Below, one piece after another: positions 25,561 through 35,441 of a stretch of 37,417 bases of DNA. Under the pieces are notes generated by a model. The model was given only the letters and a program-made list of their open reading frames with translations. It had not been told where the DNA came from and ran no database searches. The DNA comes from Capnocytophaga sp. (GTDB lineage Bacteria; Bacteroidota; Bacteroidia; Flavobacteriales; Flavobacteriaceae): positions 1 to 37,417 of the forward strand of contig JAUNTM010000014.1 of NCBI GenBank assembly GCA_030538675.1. Reading direction: 5' to 3'. The position numbers and the translations under genes were made by a program. Every line of letters starts with the position of its first letter. Position 1 is the first letter of the stretch.

Positions 25561-25594
25561 AAAGCAGTACAAATACGAATATCTGTACTGCTTT
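25561..25594 (-). terminator. intrinsic terminator of the susC3-susD3 transcript
   Basis: AAAGCAGTACA (25561-25571) pairs with TGTACTGCTTT (25584-25594), an 11-bp stem with a 12-nt loop. On the minus strand it runs into a T tract (CTGCTTTTTTCC), placing it as the terminator of the SusD3 gene. Between here and the PiT promoter I see only a short GC-rich TACCC/GGGTA hairpin near 25490-25505. Confidence 0.82.
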
Positions 25595-25659
25595 ATAGAA
25601 TATTATTTTAATTTGTTTAATTCCGCTTCATTCTTTCAAGACGGAAAAAACGAATTATC

Positions 25660-27102
25660 CTAATAGCCATTGTTTTGTACCATATTTGAGTTTGCACCTA
25701 TCTCTGTATTAGGGATAGGGAAAGCCAATTTTGAGGCACCTGCACTGATGGATTCCGTAAAGCGCTGTCTTATATCGTCTAATAACGGAATACCCTGTCC
25801 TGTTCTTACCAAGTCATGGAACCGGAATCCTTCAAAGGCAAACTCTTTTCTTCTTTCTAAAAGAATATTATCCATATTGGCAACGGTGTAAGTGCCGGCT
25901 CCTCTGTTTTGAGGAATTCTGTTTAGCCACACCAAGGCTTCCGCAGGATCGCTTGCCAATAATGATTCTGCATAGTTGAGTACGATTTCCTCATATCTAA
26001 ACAGAGGAATCGCATCACCTCCGGTAGCGGTATCGGGGAACTTCCCGATGTTTCGGAATTGCCCGCCGCCGTCACCTGTTTTTGCTGATGACATCACGCT
26101 ACTTACCCTAACATCTCCAGAACCGAAAATATCATGCAGATTTCCTAAGCCGACGACATCTCCATAACCACTTCCGCTTGCCGGAAGGCGGTATATGTAA
26201 GCCAATCCATTAATTCCCAATGACTCGTTTGACGTGTTGGCATAAATCGAAAAAATCCAGTTGCGAGATGTTTGTCCTTTCCATGAATTAACAAAATCAT
26301 TTTCTGCTATTATGGAATATTTTGCTGAGTCAATGATTTCTTTTGAGACTGCCCGAGCAACTGTATAGTCGCCAAAATACGTAGCCATTCGGGACTTTAA
26401 TGCTCTGGGGAGGTATGAGCTGCCATAGTAATTTTCGACAGGGTCAAGGCTGGAGTCCATTAGGCTGATAGCCGTGTTGATGTCATCCATGGCATTGTCA
26501 TATACTTCCTGCACCGTATTTCTGGCCGGATACGGATTTGCCGGATCGCCTCTGAATACTTTTACATACGGGACTCCCAATGAGTTCATTCCCCCTTGTC
26601 CGGTTACATAATGCTGTCCGAAAATTCTAACCAGGTCAAAATGCCCCATCGCTCTTAGCGTATAGGCAATACCCACATAATGTTTGATTTCGGCTTCGTT
26701 GCCTTCTAATGGTAACCATCCGCCGACACCTTCGTATTTGTTGATGGCAAGATTAGCCCATCCTATTACTTCATAGATGCGGGACCAGGTATCCGGCATA
26801 TTTCCTTGGTCAGGGGTGTATCTCATTTCAGACTCAATAACGTATCTGTTTGAGTTGCCGTTTGAGAATGCGTTGTCAGACCTTACCTCTCCGTAGATGT
26901 AGTAGTCTCTTCCGTAATAATTGGTATTTCGCATCCTATTATAGAGGCCGTTCATAAAAATGCTTAAATCATTGGGCGTAATAAGGCTCTCATCCAATTC
27001 TTTATCTTGCCCCAAGGTAGGGTCTAAGTCCGATTCATTGCAAGAATTAAGTCCCAAGAACCCAACGCTTAAAGCGAATAATGTATATAGTTTCTTTTTC
27101 AT
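25660..27102 (-). CDS. SusD/RagB-family lipoprotein 3
   Basis: A surface glycan- or peptide-binding lipoprotein, 480 aa, partner of SusC3. The signal ends GFLGLNSC (Cys21), followed by NESDLDPTLGQDKELDE, so the residues after the Cys are acidic, as required for surface export in several Bacteroidota. It has the SusD TPR core (AYTLRAMGHFDLVRIFGQHYV) and the C-terminal signature LLERRKEFAFEGFRFHDLVRTGQG followed by AFPIPNTEIGANSNMVQNNGY. Its start lies 5 nt after the susC3 stop, so the two are one operon, ending at the hairpin 25561-25594. No enzyme gene accompanies the pair; the ligand is unknown. Confidence 0.94.
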   Translation of the reverse strand: MKKKLYTLFALSVGFLGLNSCNESDLDPTLGQDKELDESLITPNDLSIFMNGLYNRMRNTNYYGRDYYIYGEVRSDNAFSNGNSNRYVIESEMRYTPDQGNMPDTWSRIYEVIGWANLAINKYEGVGGWLPLEGNEAEIKHYVGIAYTLRAMGHFDLVRIFGQHYVTGQGGMNSLGVPYVKVFRGDPANPYPARNTVQEVYDNAMDDINTAISLMDSSLDPVENYYGSSYLPRALKSRMATYFGDYTVARAVSKEIIDSAKYSIIAENDFVNSWKGQTSRNWIFSIYANTSNESLGINGLAYIYRLPASGSGYGDVVGLGNLHDIFGSGDVRVSSVMSSAKTGDGGGQFRNIGKFPDTATGGDAIPLFRYEEIVLNYAESLLASDPAEALVWLNRIPQNRGAGTYTVANMDNILLERRKEFAFEGFRFHDLVRTGQGIPLLDDIRQRFTESISAGASKLAFPIPNTEIGANSNMVQNNGY

Positions 27103-27107
27103 TTTAT

Positions 27108-30100
27108 TTAAAAATTAAGGGTTAAACCAGCCATAACAGTTTTTACAGGAGGAGTGGTCAGTTGTATAGATCCATCGGCTCTTGTTTCGGGGTCTAATTT
27201 AAGATTTTTATCTTTTACCCAAGTCAAAAGGTTGCTTCCGGTAAGCTGTAATGTAACGCGGTCAATGCCTATGCTTCCGAGATATTCAGAGTCGAGGCTG
27301 TAGCCTACTTGCAGATTTCTCAAACGTACAAAAGTACCGTCGTACAGCCATCTTGTAGATGCTGCATGGAAATTATTGTTTGCGTTGTAGTTCAGTCTTG
27401 GTACATCTGTTACATCTCCCGCTTGCTGCCATCTGTCTAACAATTCTGCCGCTCCATTGTAGGTCTGTAAGGTAAAGTTATTGGTTCTCATATAGAACTG
27501 GGCAAAAGTCTCATAAATTTTGTGTCCTCCTTGGAATGTAAACAATACGTTGACAAAAACAGGGCCTATGTCAATTCGTGTACCGAGTCCGCCTTGGAAT
27601 TTGGGAATAGACACTCCTTGGTCAGCCGTTCCGGCATCTCCCCAACTTGTTGTAGTAGCACCATCTACGCCGTTCACGTACCATTGTGGTGCTCCGGTTG
27701 CAGGGTCAACACCCGCCCACTTGCGCATGTTCCAATAATTATAGGAGGTACCTACCTCACCGCCACGAGTGGTGCTGCCCGGGAATAGTACCAAATCGTT
27801 TCCGAAAGAGTCTTTACCTAAACGGACGATTTCATTTTTGAGGGTAGAGAAATTCCCGTTTACGCTCCATTTGAATTTTTCATTATTGAAAATAGCATAT
27901 GCCAGCGTAACTTCGAATCCGCTATTCCTCATATCACCAACATTCATCATTTGTTCGTCAAATCCGGAGGTTCTTGTTAGCGGAAGATATTGCAACAAAT
28001 CATAGGTCAGTTTGTTGTAATAACCCACGGAACCTGATAGTTTTCGGTCAAATAAGGCAAAGTCTAGACCGACATCGAAAGACCTGTTTTTCTCCCATGT
28101 CAGTTCGTTGTTGGCATAATTTTTAGGGTATCCTGCCACGGACTCTCCATAATTACGGTTAAAAGCCATAAGGTCTTGGTAGAGGTTCACGTCAATGCCT
28201 GCATTTCCTGTAGTACCATAAGAGCTGCGGATTCTTAATTCATCGAATACCTCACGCAAAATATCTCTATGAAGATTATACGCTATACCTGCCGACCAAA
28301 AGTTACCATAACGGTGATCAGGCGCAAACTTTGAGGAGCCTTCTCTTCTGAAAGTCGCATCTAAAACGAAGCGGTTGTCATATGAATAGTTGAACATTCC
28401 CAATACGGCGGACTGTATAAAATCTTCGTATGACGATGATGCTTGAAAGTCTGCTCCTGCATTGGCAATATTTGTCAAGCCGTCGATAGGGAATTTTTGC
28501 CCATAACCACTCAACACATAATTCTGATTTTTTTGATATTCTACCAGTGCCAACACGTCAAAACTATGTTTGTTATTAAACGTCTTGTTCCAATTCAAGC
28601 TGGTTTGGTTGACGAAATTAACATTTTGGCGGTGGTTTCGAGACGAAGTCCCTTCATTGGCAACGCCGCCTCCGTGGTATCTGTTCTGGAAATTTTGGAA
28701 GTCCCTAAAGTTATAATCCATAGCAAAGTTATTTGCCAAGGTAAGATTTTTAACGATTTCGTAATCAACCCTTACATTAGCTAAAGCTCTAAGAATCCGG
28801 TTGTTGCGTTTATTATACTTGTTTGTGTACAAAGTATTGTATACAGAAGTGTACCTGGCAATACCATTTATATTAGGCTCTCCCTCTGCATTATACGGGC
28901 TATACCACGGTGTCATCAAGTATCTCGTCAAGAAAGGGTTGTCAAAAAATGAACTTTGCTCCAATATAGGGTCTTGGTCTACTTTCGACAGCAATACTGA
29001 TGACTGTATTTTGGTTTTAGAGTTCAAGTCCGCATCTATTTTCACATTTGCGGCCGTTCTTTGAAAGCCTGTCCCTATCACGGTCGCTTCCGTCTTGTTG
29101 TGATTCAGCGAAAAATAATATTTCGTACCTTCACCACCTCCGCTAGCACTAAATGCGTGCTCATAGGTAAGTGCATTGTTATTGCGGATAGCCTCTGCCC
29201 AATCTCCGTTAGGGCGTCCTTCGGCAACCCAACCATTATAATTTCCTAAATTATTATCGCTTATTACGGCTAAGGCTGCATCCGGCGTTATGCTGCGCTG
29301 GTTCACAAGACCTTCTTGGAGCAACGTCAAGCGCTGCTCGGCTGTAAGCATGTCTCTCTTGTTATAGGCATCGTTCTGAAAACCTACGTTGGATGACAAG
29401 GTGAATTTTGCTTTGCCGCTTTTCCCTCTTTTTGTAGTGATGACAATAACCCCGTTAGACCCTCTTGCCCCATAGGCTGCAGTAGCCGAAGCATCTTTCA
29501 GCACCGTAATGCTTTCAATATCTTGCGAAGGGATAGAAGCCATTGGCGACAAGGTACTGAAATCAATTGTTCCGTCATTGTTTTTAATCCCGAAGTTGTC
29601 GTCGTTCACAGGCACTCCGTCAATCACGTATAGAGGGCGGTTACTTGCCGAAAAAGAACCTACTCCTCGGATGCGGATGTCTTGCTGGGCTCCTGGTGTA
29701 CCCGAAGCAGCCACTGCCTGTACACCTGCCACCTGTCCCTGCAAAGCAGCTTCAGGGTTTACCGATGCCGGATTCTCAATTTGCGAAGCGCTTATTTGCT
29801 GAGAACTGCCCGTGGTGTTTTGAGCTGTCCTCTTTACGTAGCCCATCACTACCACATCATCCAGTATCAATGCGTCTTCCTCCATCGTTACGTTGATTTG
29901 GTCTGACGCACCTACGGTACGTTCCGTAGTTTTCATACCCAAATACGAAAACTCCAATACTTTACCCGGTGCTACCCTGATAGAATAATTTCCGTCGAAA
30001 TCGGTTTGTGTACCGGTTCCTTCTCCTTTTACAAGTACTGCTACGCCCGGTAAGCCAATGCCCGAACCGTCTTTAATAGTACCCGTAACTGTTTTCTCTT

Positions 30101-30164
30101 GTGCGAAAGAGAGTTGTAGCGCCATAAAAAATAACGCTACCATCCAAGTTACTTTTACTTTCAT
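27108..30164 (-). CDS. SusC-family TonB-dependent receptor 3
   Basis: An outer-membrane importer, 1018 aa. A standard signal peptide (MKVKVTWMVALFFMALQLSFA, residues 1-21) is followed by a CarboxypepD_reg-like domain (~25-98), the TonB box LDDVVVMGYV (~101-110), the plug (LYVIDGVPVND, VLKDASATAAYGARGSNGVIVITTKRG) and the barrel ending MAGLTLNF. No STN domain and no poly-G tract are present. The barrel contains the SusC phrase FDVGLDFALFDRKLSGSVGYYNK. The first ~80 residues, the leader and the promoter region are very similar to SusC4. Base composition looks AT-richer by eye than units 1 and 2. Substrate unknown. Confidence 0.95.
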   Translation of the reverse strand: MKVKVTWMVALFFMALQLSFAQEKTVTGTIKDGSGIGLPGVAVLVKGEGTGTQTDFDGNYSIRVAPGKVLEFSYLGMKTTERTVGASDQINVTMEEDALILDDVVVMGYVKRTAQNTTGSSQQISASQIENPASVNPEAALQGQVAGVQAVAASGTPGAQQDIRIRGVGSFSASNRPLYVIDGVPVNDDNFGIKNNDGTIDFSTLSPMASIPSQDIESITVLKDASATAAYGARGSNGVIVITTKRGKSGKAKFTLSSNVGFQNDAYNKRDMLTAEQRLTLLQEGLVNQRSITPDAALAVISDNNLGNYNGWVAEGRPNGDWAEAIRNNNALTYEHAFSASGGGEGTKYYFSLNHNKTEATVIGTGFQRTAANVKIDADLNSKTKIQSSVLLSKVDQDPILEQSSFFDNPFLTRYLMTPWYSPYNAEGEPNINGIARYTSVYNTLYTNKYNKRNNRILRALANVRVDYEIVKNLTLANNFAMDYNFRDFQNFQNRYHGGGVANEGTSSRNHRQNVNFVNQTSLNWNKTFNNKHSFDVLALVEYQKNQNYVLSGYGQKFPIDGLTNIANAGADFQASSSYEDFIQSAVLGMFNYSYDNRFVLDATFRREGSSKFAPDHRYGNFWSAGIAYNLHRDILREVFDELRIRSSYGTTGNAGIDVNLYQDLMAFNRNYGESVAGYPKNYANNELTWEKNRSFDVGLDFALFDRKLSGSVGYYNKLTYDLLQYLPLTRTSGFDEQMMNVGDMRNSGFEVTLAYAIFNNEKFKWSVNGNFSTLKNEIVRLGKDSFGNDLVLFPGSTTRGGEVGTSYNYWNMRKWAGVDPATGAPQWYVNGVDGATTTSWGDAGTADQGVSIPKFQGGLGTRIDIGPVFVNVLFTFQGGHKIYETFAQFYMRTNNFTLQTYNGAAELLDRWQQAGDVTDVPRLNYNANNNFHAASTRWLYDGTFVRLRNLQVGYSLDSEYLGSIGIDRVTLQLTGSNLLTWVKDKNLKLDPETRADGSIQLTTPPVKTVMAGLTLNF

Positions 30165-30192
30165 AGTTGTTTTTATTTGAATTAGTCCACCG

Positions 30193-30201
30193 CAAATATT
30201 A
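30193..30201 (-). promoter_or_regulatory. promoter-like element of susC3
   Basis: The minus strand reads TAATATTTG, one base longer between TA and TTTG than the TAnnTTTG consensus. The equivalent place upstream of susC4 has TAATCTTTG with matching downstream sequence, so conservation between the two paralogues supports it. Confidence 0.45.
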
Positions 30202-30476
30202 CTATTATTTTTTAATTCACCAACGTCGATATAAAAAATGATTTATTTTTTTATTACGTAAAAAGTATTTTTAATTCATAAACAATACACAAATCGCAAT
30301 ATTTTATTAGAATAGGATGAATATATTCTTTTAGCGTCTATTCCAAATGAGTTCTACCTTTATTTTTAACATTTTATTTTTTATGAAATATTTATTTTTA
30401 GAGTTCAACTTTTAAAGTTTGTTTAACTTTTTTATTTGGGATGTGTAGGTTTACATGTTTTGCCAAAAAAACAAAA

Positions 30477-30508
30477 GAGAGGCTGCCCGAAAAGGACAGC
30501 CTCTTTAA
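30477..30508 (-). terminator. intrinsic terminator of the susC4-susD4 transcript
   Basis: GAGGCTG and CAGCCTC form the stem, with CC/GG pairing inside around GAAAA. On the minus strand the hairpin is followed by TCTTTTGTTTTTTT. The inverted-repeat element lies between it and the susD4 stop. Confidence 0.75.
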
Positions 30509-30510
30509 AT

Positions 30511-30652
30511 AACGTGAGTTCGATGTAATAAAATAGTGTAAATCAACGCTTTAATTTCCTCATCCCCAACCCCTCTCCTTTGGAGAGGAGGTAAGGGCTT
30601 TTGCAAAAGTAAGATGCTGCTATTCAACGAATTATCACATCGGACTCACGTT
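30511..30652. repeat. MITE-like inverted-repeat element, 142-bp copy
   Basis: The left end AACGTGAGTTCGATGT and the right end (reverse complement AACGTGAGTCCGATGT) are 16-bp terminal inverted repeats with one mismatch, and pairing continues weakly beyond. AAAT occurs immediately outside both ends and could be a 4-bp target duplication. The core contains CCCCTCTCCTTTGGAGAGG. There is no coding capacity. A shortened relative is at 11310-11379 and a fragment at 23870-23904. Confidence 0.8.
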
Positions 30653-30673
30653 AAATAAGTATGCGTCGGCAAG

Positions 30674-32272
30674 CTATTGTGCCCAAATCAGCTTGATGTC
30701 CATAGTATCGCCACTGCCGCCCATATTCTGTATGGCAGCTTGGTAGTTGTCTGCATTCAGTGTTTTGTACCGTGCCGAATAGCTCATTCTTCCCGGAAGG
30801 TCTGTCAGCGTAACCAAGGGAGTGAAGGTGTATGTACTGACGCTTACGGTGTTTCCGTTAGCATCTTCGTATGTGTACGGTCCATTTAGTGCATGCGTTT
30901 CACCCGGCTTTAAAAGAACGCTTGGGTATCCGGTACGGCGGTATTCATTCCATGCTTCGAGAGGCTGCATGAATAGTGCTATGTACTTCTGTGTCAATAC
31001 ATTTTCTTGGCTTGCTGCAGGCAATGTAGAAATATAGGTAGCAATATCCGAATCGGCGACTTCCCATTTTTCCATAGATGCCTTCACGCCATTTTCATAA
31101 TGTGTCTGATCCCATCCGTTGATTTCCGAAAGCAGGAAGCATACTTCGGCATACTCCATAAATATTTCGGTATAATCGGGCTTCAACACATTATGGCTAA
31201 GAAAAGATATGCCTATACTTCTTTGCGAACGGGTCATGTTGCTTCTGATACCGTAAGGCATCCCTACGTAATCGTTTATATCGGAGCTTTCGGTGTAGTT
31301 ATTGGTTCTTACGCTGGCGATGGTAATTCCTTTTGGGGTTGCCATCTTTTGTAGGCGTGGGTCTACTCCGAAATTTCCCCGCACGCCTTTGAGTATTTCT
31401 ACAAAGATATTGGAGATGGTATAGTCCGTTCTATTATCAATGAAGAAAGCCGTATAGTTAGGGGCAGGATTTACCCGATTGTTTTCGTAGGTTAGCCCTA
31501 CGCTGTCATCATTGGAGGTCATCACCCCCGAGGCTATTGCTTCGGTAATGTGTGTTGTTGCCGACGGTATCACGTTCTTGACCCGGTTGGCAATCCGCAA
31601 GCGCAGTGAATTGGCGAACTTCTTCATCTTATCGGGGGTGCCGAACAAGGCATCGCCCGATGTGAATACGCTCGATTCGGAAGTGTCGATCATTTCTGCG
31701 GCTTCTTTCAGTTCTTTCAATATATCGGTGTATATTTTCTCTTGCGAAGCATATTTCGGCTTGATGACATCCACATTAAGCGCCTGAAAATCAGCGTCAT
31801 TATTTCCGTAAGAGTAGTACGGTACATCTCCGAAGCGGTCGGCCAAATTGCTGAATACGTACGCCAGCATGATGCGTGCTGCAGCAATCTGGTTGTCATT
31901 CGACCCATACAGGGCAGTATTCACTTTCGTCTGCTCGTCGGTATTGAGTTCGATAATGCTTTTATAGTCATTGGCTACCGAATAGAGATACCGCCAGAGG
32001 TTGTCCCCCGAAGTTACTCTATATTGGTACAAATCCTCTTCGGTGTAATTCATCTGGGCAGAATATTGTACCCAAGGCAATGCCACGCGTGCAGACGAAA
32101 ACGAGCCTCGTGTGTTGTCCATAAGTTCTTTATTGGCACTGTTGAACAATCCGTATGAAGTGCCTTTTTCGGGCAGATTGGGATTGGTGTTGATGGTGTC
32201 AAACGCATGGTCGCAACTGCCCAATGAGAGCAGTCCGGCAGTGCATAATGTTATGAGAATATTATTTTTCAT
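30674..32272 (-). CDS. SusD-like lipoprotein 4 (SusD-like_2 type)
   Basis: Partner of SusC4, 532 aa. The lipoprotein signal ends LLSLGSC (Cys20), followed by DHAFDTINTNPNLPEKG. The NTNPN phrase near residue 30, the ARIMLAYVFSNLADRFGDVPYYSY segment and the closing block YRRTGYPSVLLKPG and LPGRMSYSARY are characteristic of the SusD-like_2 branch instead of classical SusD/RagB; there is no RRERRIE signature. It starts 11 nt after the susC4 stop. Members of this branch accompany SusC proteins whose ligands are mostly unknown; peptides as well as glycans are possible. Confidence 0.9.
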   Translation of the reverse strand: MKNNILITLCTAGLLSLGSCDHAFDTINTNPNLPEKGTSYGLFNSANKELMDNTRGSFSSARVALPWVQYSAQMNYTEEDLYQYRVTSGDNLWRYLYSVANDYKSIIELNTDEQTKVNTALYGSNDNQIAAARIMLAYVFSNLADRFGDVPYYSYGNNDADFQALNVDVIKPKYASQEKIYTDILKELKEAAEMIDTSESSVFTSGDALFGTPDKMKKFANSLRLRIANRVKNVIPSATTHITEAIASGVMTSNDDSVGLTYENNRVNPAPNYTAFFIDNRTDYTISNIFVEILKGVRGNFGVDPRLQKMATPKGITIASVRTNNYTESSDINDYVGMPYGIRSNMTRSQRSIGISFLSHNVLKPDYTEIFMEYAEVCFLLSEINGWDQTHYENGVKASMEKWEVADSDIATYISTLPAASQENVLTQKYIALFMQPLEAWNEYRRTGYPSVLLKPGETHALNGPYTYEDANGNTVSVSTYTFTPLVTLTDLPGRMSYSARYKTLNADNYQAAIQNMGGSGDTMDIKLIWAQ

Positions 32273-32283
32273 TTCTTTTCGGA

Positions 32284-35200
32284 TTATAATTTTATCTGAA
32301 CATTCATTCCGTAGGTTCTCGTAGAAGGCAAGGAACCTCCTTCAAGTCCTTGTATATTACCACTTCCGTAAGAAGTGTTTTCGGGGTCCATTCCTTTCCA
32401 GTCAAGCCCGGTTACCCACAGGTTGCGTCCGAATGCGGAGAACACGACTTCCTTCACGTGTTTGCCGGGTTGTATGGGCAGTTTGTACGATAGAGTAACC
32501 TCTCTGAGTTTCAAGTATGAGGCATCGAATACGTTCTGTGCATCTACTCTCGAGTAATAGTCTGCTCCCCAAGTGATGGCATCGAGCGCCGTCGTATTGG
32601 CAGAACCGTCGGCATAGACAGCATCGAGGACAATCCCGTTTTCGCGAACTCCATCGGCTGCCGTAGCCTCAAGCATCCCCGAATACATCCCCCACATGTG
32701 CGAGGTGGAGTAGTAGGAGCCTCCTTTTTGCATGTCGAACAATACCGATAGCGAGGCGTTCTTGTAGGTGAATGTATTTCTCAGGCCCGTATTGTAGTCA
32801 GGAATGATTGAACCGAGGGCTTTAATGGGCGATGTTACATAACGTCCGCTTGCGTCAACGATTCGTTTGCCGTTATCGTGGTACATGAAATCGCTACCGT
32901 ATATTTGCCCGTAAGGTTCTCCTACTTTAGCATACAGAGTAGCCTTGAAAGGGGCATTCGATATCTGATATTCGTCGGTTTCTGCCAAGCTCAGCAATTT
33001 GTTGTTGTTCTTGGTGAAATTCCATGTAACATTCCATTGGAAATCGTCTGTGCGTATGGGAGCTACGCTGAGTGTCAGCTCAATACCTTTGTTTTCCAAA
33101 CTTCCGCCGTTGAGGTATTTGTTGATGTATCCGGTGGCAACGTCAATAGAGAGCGGCATAATCAAGTCATCCGTTATGGTTTCGTAGTACGTAACATCTA
33201 CCCCCACTCTTCGGGAGAATAAGCTCAGTTCGAGCCCTATCTCTTTGGTTGTTTTCATTTCGGGCAGAAGGTCTGTCTTGTTGAAGATATCCGGATTCGA
33301 ATATCTGGGGCTGCTCAAGAAAGCGGCTCTTACGTCGGAATACGTTTCCAAGCGGTAAGGGTCGGTATCGTTTCCTACCTGTGCCCAGCCCAAGCGGAGC
33401 TTACCGAAGTTGAGCCATGGCTGTTTCACCAATGAAGAGAACACGAAACTTCCGGTTACCGACGGATAGAAAACGGATTTGGTTACGGTTGAGAACCAAT
33501 CGTTGCGGGCAGTTCCTTCCAAAAAGAGGATGTTTTTGTATCCTAACGACACCATACCGAATACGCTATTGGTACGTCGCCACAGTTGGTAATCTTCGCC
33601 TTTCGGTTGTTCAACGCTATTGGCTAAATTGTAATAATTGGGCAAAGCAAGACCGCCTACGGTAGTTCCGTACACATAGTCGTACCGGCGCTCTCTGCGG
33701 GAAATTCCGGCGAAAGCGTTCAGGCTTAGGTCTTCCGAGAGTACTTTGTCAAAATGCAAGCGCCCTTCATAGGTAAAGTCCGTCAGCGACCGCTTGATGT
33801 CTGTAAAAGAAGGCAGTGCCTGCGAGCCTATGGCAACCCGCTCCCATATTCGGGAAGCGTACGTATCGCCGTACACCTTACCCACGGCGTACAATTCGGG
33901 GAGGAAATGATAGGTAATCCCTGCGTTGCCAAAGAATCGGTTACGCTTGTCCTCTGAAGTATTTTCGTTGATTACCCAATACGGGTTGTCGGAATACACG
34001 GGAGTAGGGTCATCCCATGAGGTTCGGTTCCAGGAACGCTGTGCACCGGTCGATGCTATTTTGTAATCCCTCAACTTTACCATGTCCAATTGCCGCTGTC
34101 CCCATTGCCAGAATTTCTGTGCTACGGAATTACTTCCATATCCTTGCTCGGGGCGGTTGTAGCCGCGGGTGTATACGTAATTGAACGAGCCGTCCAAGCG
34201 GAGCTTTTCAGTGAACTTGGAATTGAAGTTGAAGTTCAGATTGCTCCTGTCCAATTTGGAGTTAGGGATAACGCCTTCGGTTTGGTTATTGGCAAATGAA
34301 AGCCTCAAATTCGTATCTTGCACAGACCTTGAGAAAGATACAGAGTTAGAGTACGTTACTCCGGTACGGAAGAATTTGTCCACGTCGTTCTCCGGACTTA
34401 CCCACGGCACCGTCTTCATATAGTCTTCGGGAAATTCGGGGTCAAATGCGTTCCAAGGCAAGTACATGGTACCATCATAGCGAGGCCCCCAACTCTCGTC
34501 ATAAGCATATTCGGCGAGATTGTAGGTGGTACCGTTGATGACTGCCGTTTCAAAAGTATTAGAACTCCCTCCTCCATACAGTTTTTGCAGGTTCGGGTAG
34601 ATGTAGATAGACTCAAAAGTAACGCCCGATTTTACATCAATATCGGTGCGTCCGTTCTTTCCGGACTTGGTGGTGTAGAGGATAACCCCATTACCGCCCC
34701 GGCTTCCGTACAAAGCCGCTGCCGGACCACCTCGGAGTACTGTTACCGACTCGATATCGTCAGGATTGATATCTGCCGAAGCATCTCCATAATCCCGACC
34801 GCCGGCACCTCGTTGGGTGTTGGTATCGTTATAGTTACCGTTGTCAAGAGGGACGCCGTCTACCACAATAAGCGGACGGTTCTCGCCAGTTACCGAGCCT
34901 ACACCGCGAAGAACGATGCGCGTAGACCCACCCATGCTTGAGGGTGAAGTGATTTGCAGTCCTGCCACATTTCCCGAAAGGGCATTTAAGGCATTTTGTT
35001 GTCCCGCTTGGGAAATACTCTCTCCGGTTACGCTCTGTGCCGCATACCCGATAGACTGTTTATCACGCGTTACCCCCAGAGCCGTTACAACGACTTCCCC
35101 GAGCTGCTGTGCATCTTCTTCCAGTACCACATTGATTTCCAGCGTGTTACCCCCCTCCATGGGAATAGTACGTTCTGTAGTTTTCATCCCTAAGTACGAA

Positions 35201-35415
35201 AACTCCAATACCTTACCGGCTGCAGCTTTGACAGAATAATTTCCGTCGAAATCGGTCTGCGCTCCGGTACCTTCGCCTTTTACGAGTACTGCCACGCCCG
35301 GCAAGCCTATCCCTGCGGCGTCTTTAACAGTACCTGTAACGGTCTTCTCTTGTGCGAAAGAGAACTGCAGTGCCATAAAGAACAACACTGCCATGCAAGT
35401 TACTTTTACTTTCAT
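32284..35415 (-). CDS. SusC-family TonB-dependent receptor 4
   Basis: An outer-membrane importer of 1043 aa from ATG 35415; an in-frame ATG two codons upstream (35421) is possible, but alignment with the susC3 leader favours 35415. The signal peptide MKVKVTCMAVLFFMALQFSF and the CarboxypepD_reg-like domain are nearly the same as in SusC3, while the TonB box region (QQLGEVVVTALGV), plug (RIVLRGVGSVTGENRPLIVVDGVPLDN, VLRGGPAAALYGSRGGNGVI) and barrel are clearly different. It ends TRTYGMNVQIKL. No poly-G tract, no STN domain. The EVVVTALGV type of TonB box usually pairs with SusD-like_2 proteins, as here. No enzyme is adjacent; substrate unknown. Confidence 0.94.
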   Translation of the reverse strand: MKVKVTCMAVLFFMALQFSFAQEKTVTGTVKDAAGIGLPGVAVLVKGEGTGAQTDFDGNYSVKAAAGKVLEFSYLGMKTTERTIPMEGGNTLEINVVLEEDAQQLGEVVVTALGVTRDKQSIGYAAQSVTGESISQAGQQNALNALSGNVAGLQITSPSSMGGSTRIVLRGVGSVTGENRPLIVVDGVPLDNGNYNDTNTQRGAGGRDYGDASADINPDDIESVTVLRGGPAAALYGSRGGNGVILYTTKSGKNGRTDIDVKSGVTFESIYIYPNLQKLYGGGSSNTFETAVINGTTYNLAEYAYDESWGPRYDGTMYLPWNAFDPEFPEDYMKTVPWVSPENDVDKFFRTGVTYSNSVSFSRSVQDTNLRLSFANNQTEGVIPNSKLDRSNLNFNFNSKFTEKLRLDGSFNYVYTRGYNRPEQGYGSNSVAQKFWQWGQRQLDMVKLRDYKIASTGAQRSWNRTSWDDPTPVYSDNPYWVINENTSEDKRNRFFGNAGITYHFLPELYAVGKVYGDTYASRIWERVAIGSQALPSFTDIKRSLTDFTYEGRLHFDKVLSEDLSLNAFAGISRRERRYDYVYGTTVGGLALPNYYNLANSVEQPKGEDYQLWRRTNSVFGMVSLGYKNILFLEGTARNDWFSTVTKSVFYPSVTGSFVFSSLVKQPWLNFGKLRLGWAQVGNDTDPYRLETYSDVRAAFLSSPRYSNPDIFNKTDLLPEMKTTKEIGLELSLFSRRVGVDVTYYETITDDLIMPLSIDVATGYINKYLNGGSLENKGIELTLSVAPIRTDDFQWNVTWNFTKNNNKLLSLAETDEYQISNAPFKATLYAKVGEPYGQIYGSDFMYHDNGKRIVDASGRYVTSPIKALGSIIPDYNTGLRNTFTYKNASLSVLFDMQKGGSYYSTSHMWGMYSGMLEATAADGVRENGIVLDAVYADGSANTTALDAITWGADYYSRVDAQNVFDASYLKLREVTLSYKLPIQPGKHVKEVVFSAFGRNLWVTGLDWKGMDPENTSYGSGNIQGLEGGSLPSTRTYGMNVQIKL

Positions 35416-35441
35416 AGTCATTTATTTAAATTAGTCTATCG

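Larger units (their letters stand above)
30165..30673. other. intergenic region between susC3 and susD4
   Basis: From right to left on the minus strand: a short inverted-repeat element (30511-30652), the terminator of susD4 (30477-30508), ~275 nt of very AT-rich sequence in which I see no gene, and the promoter-like CAAATATTA (30193-30201) plus leader of susC3. Confidence 0.6.
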
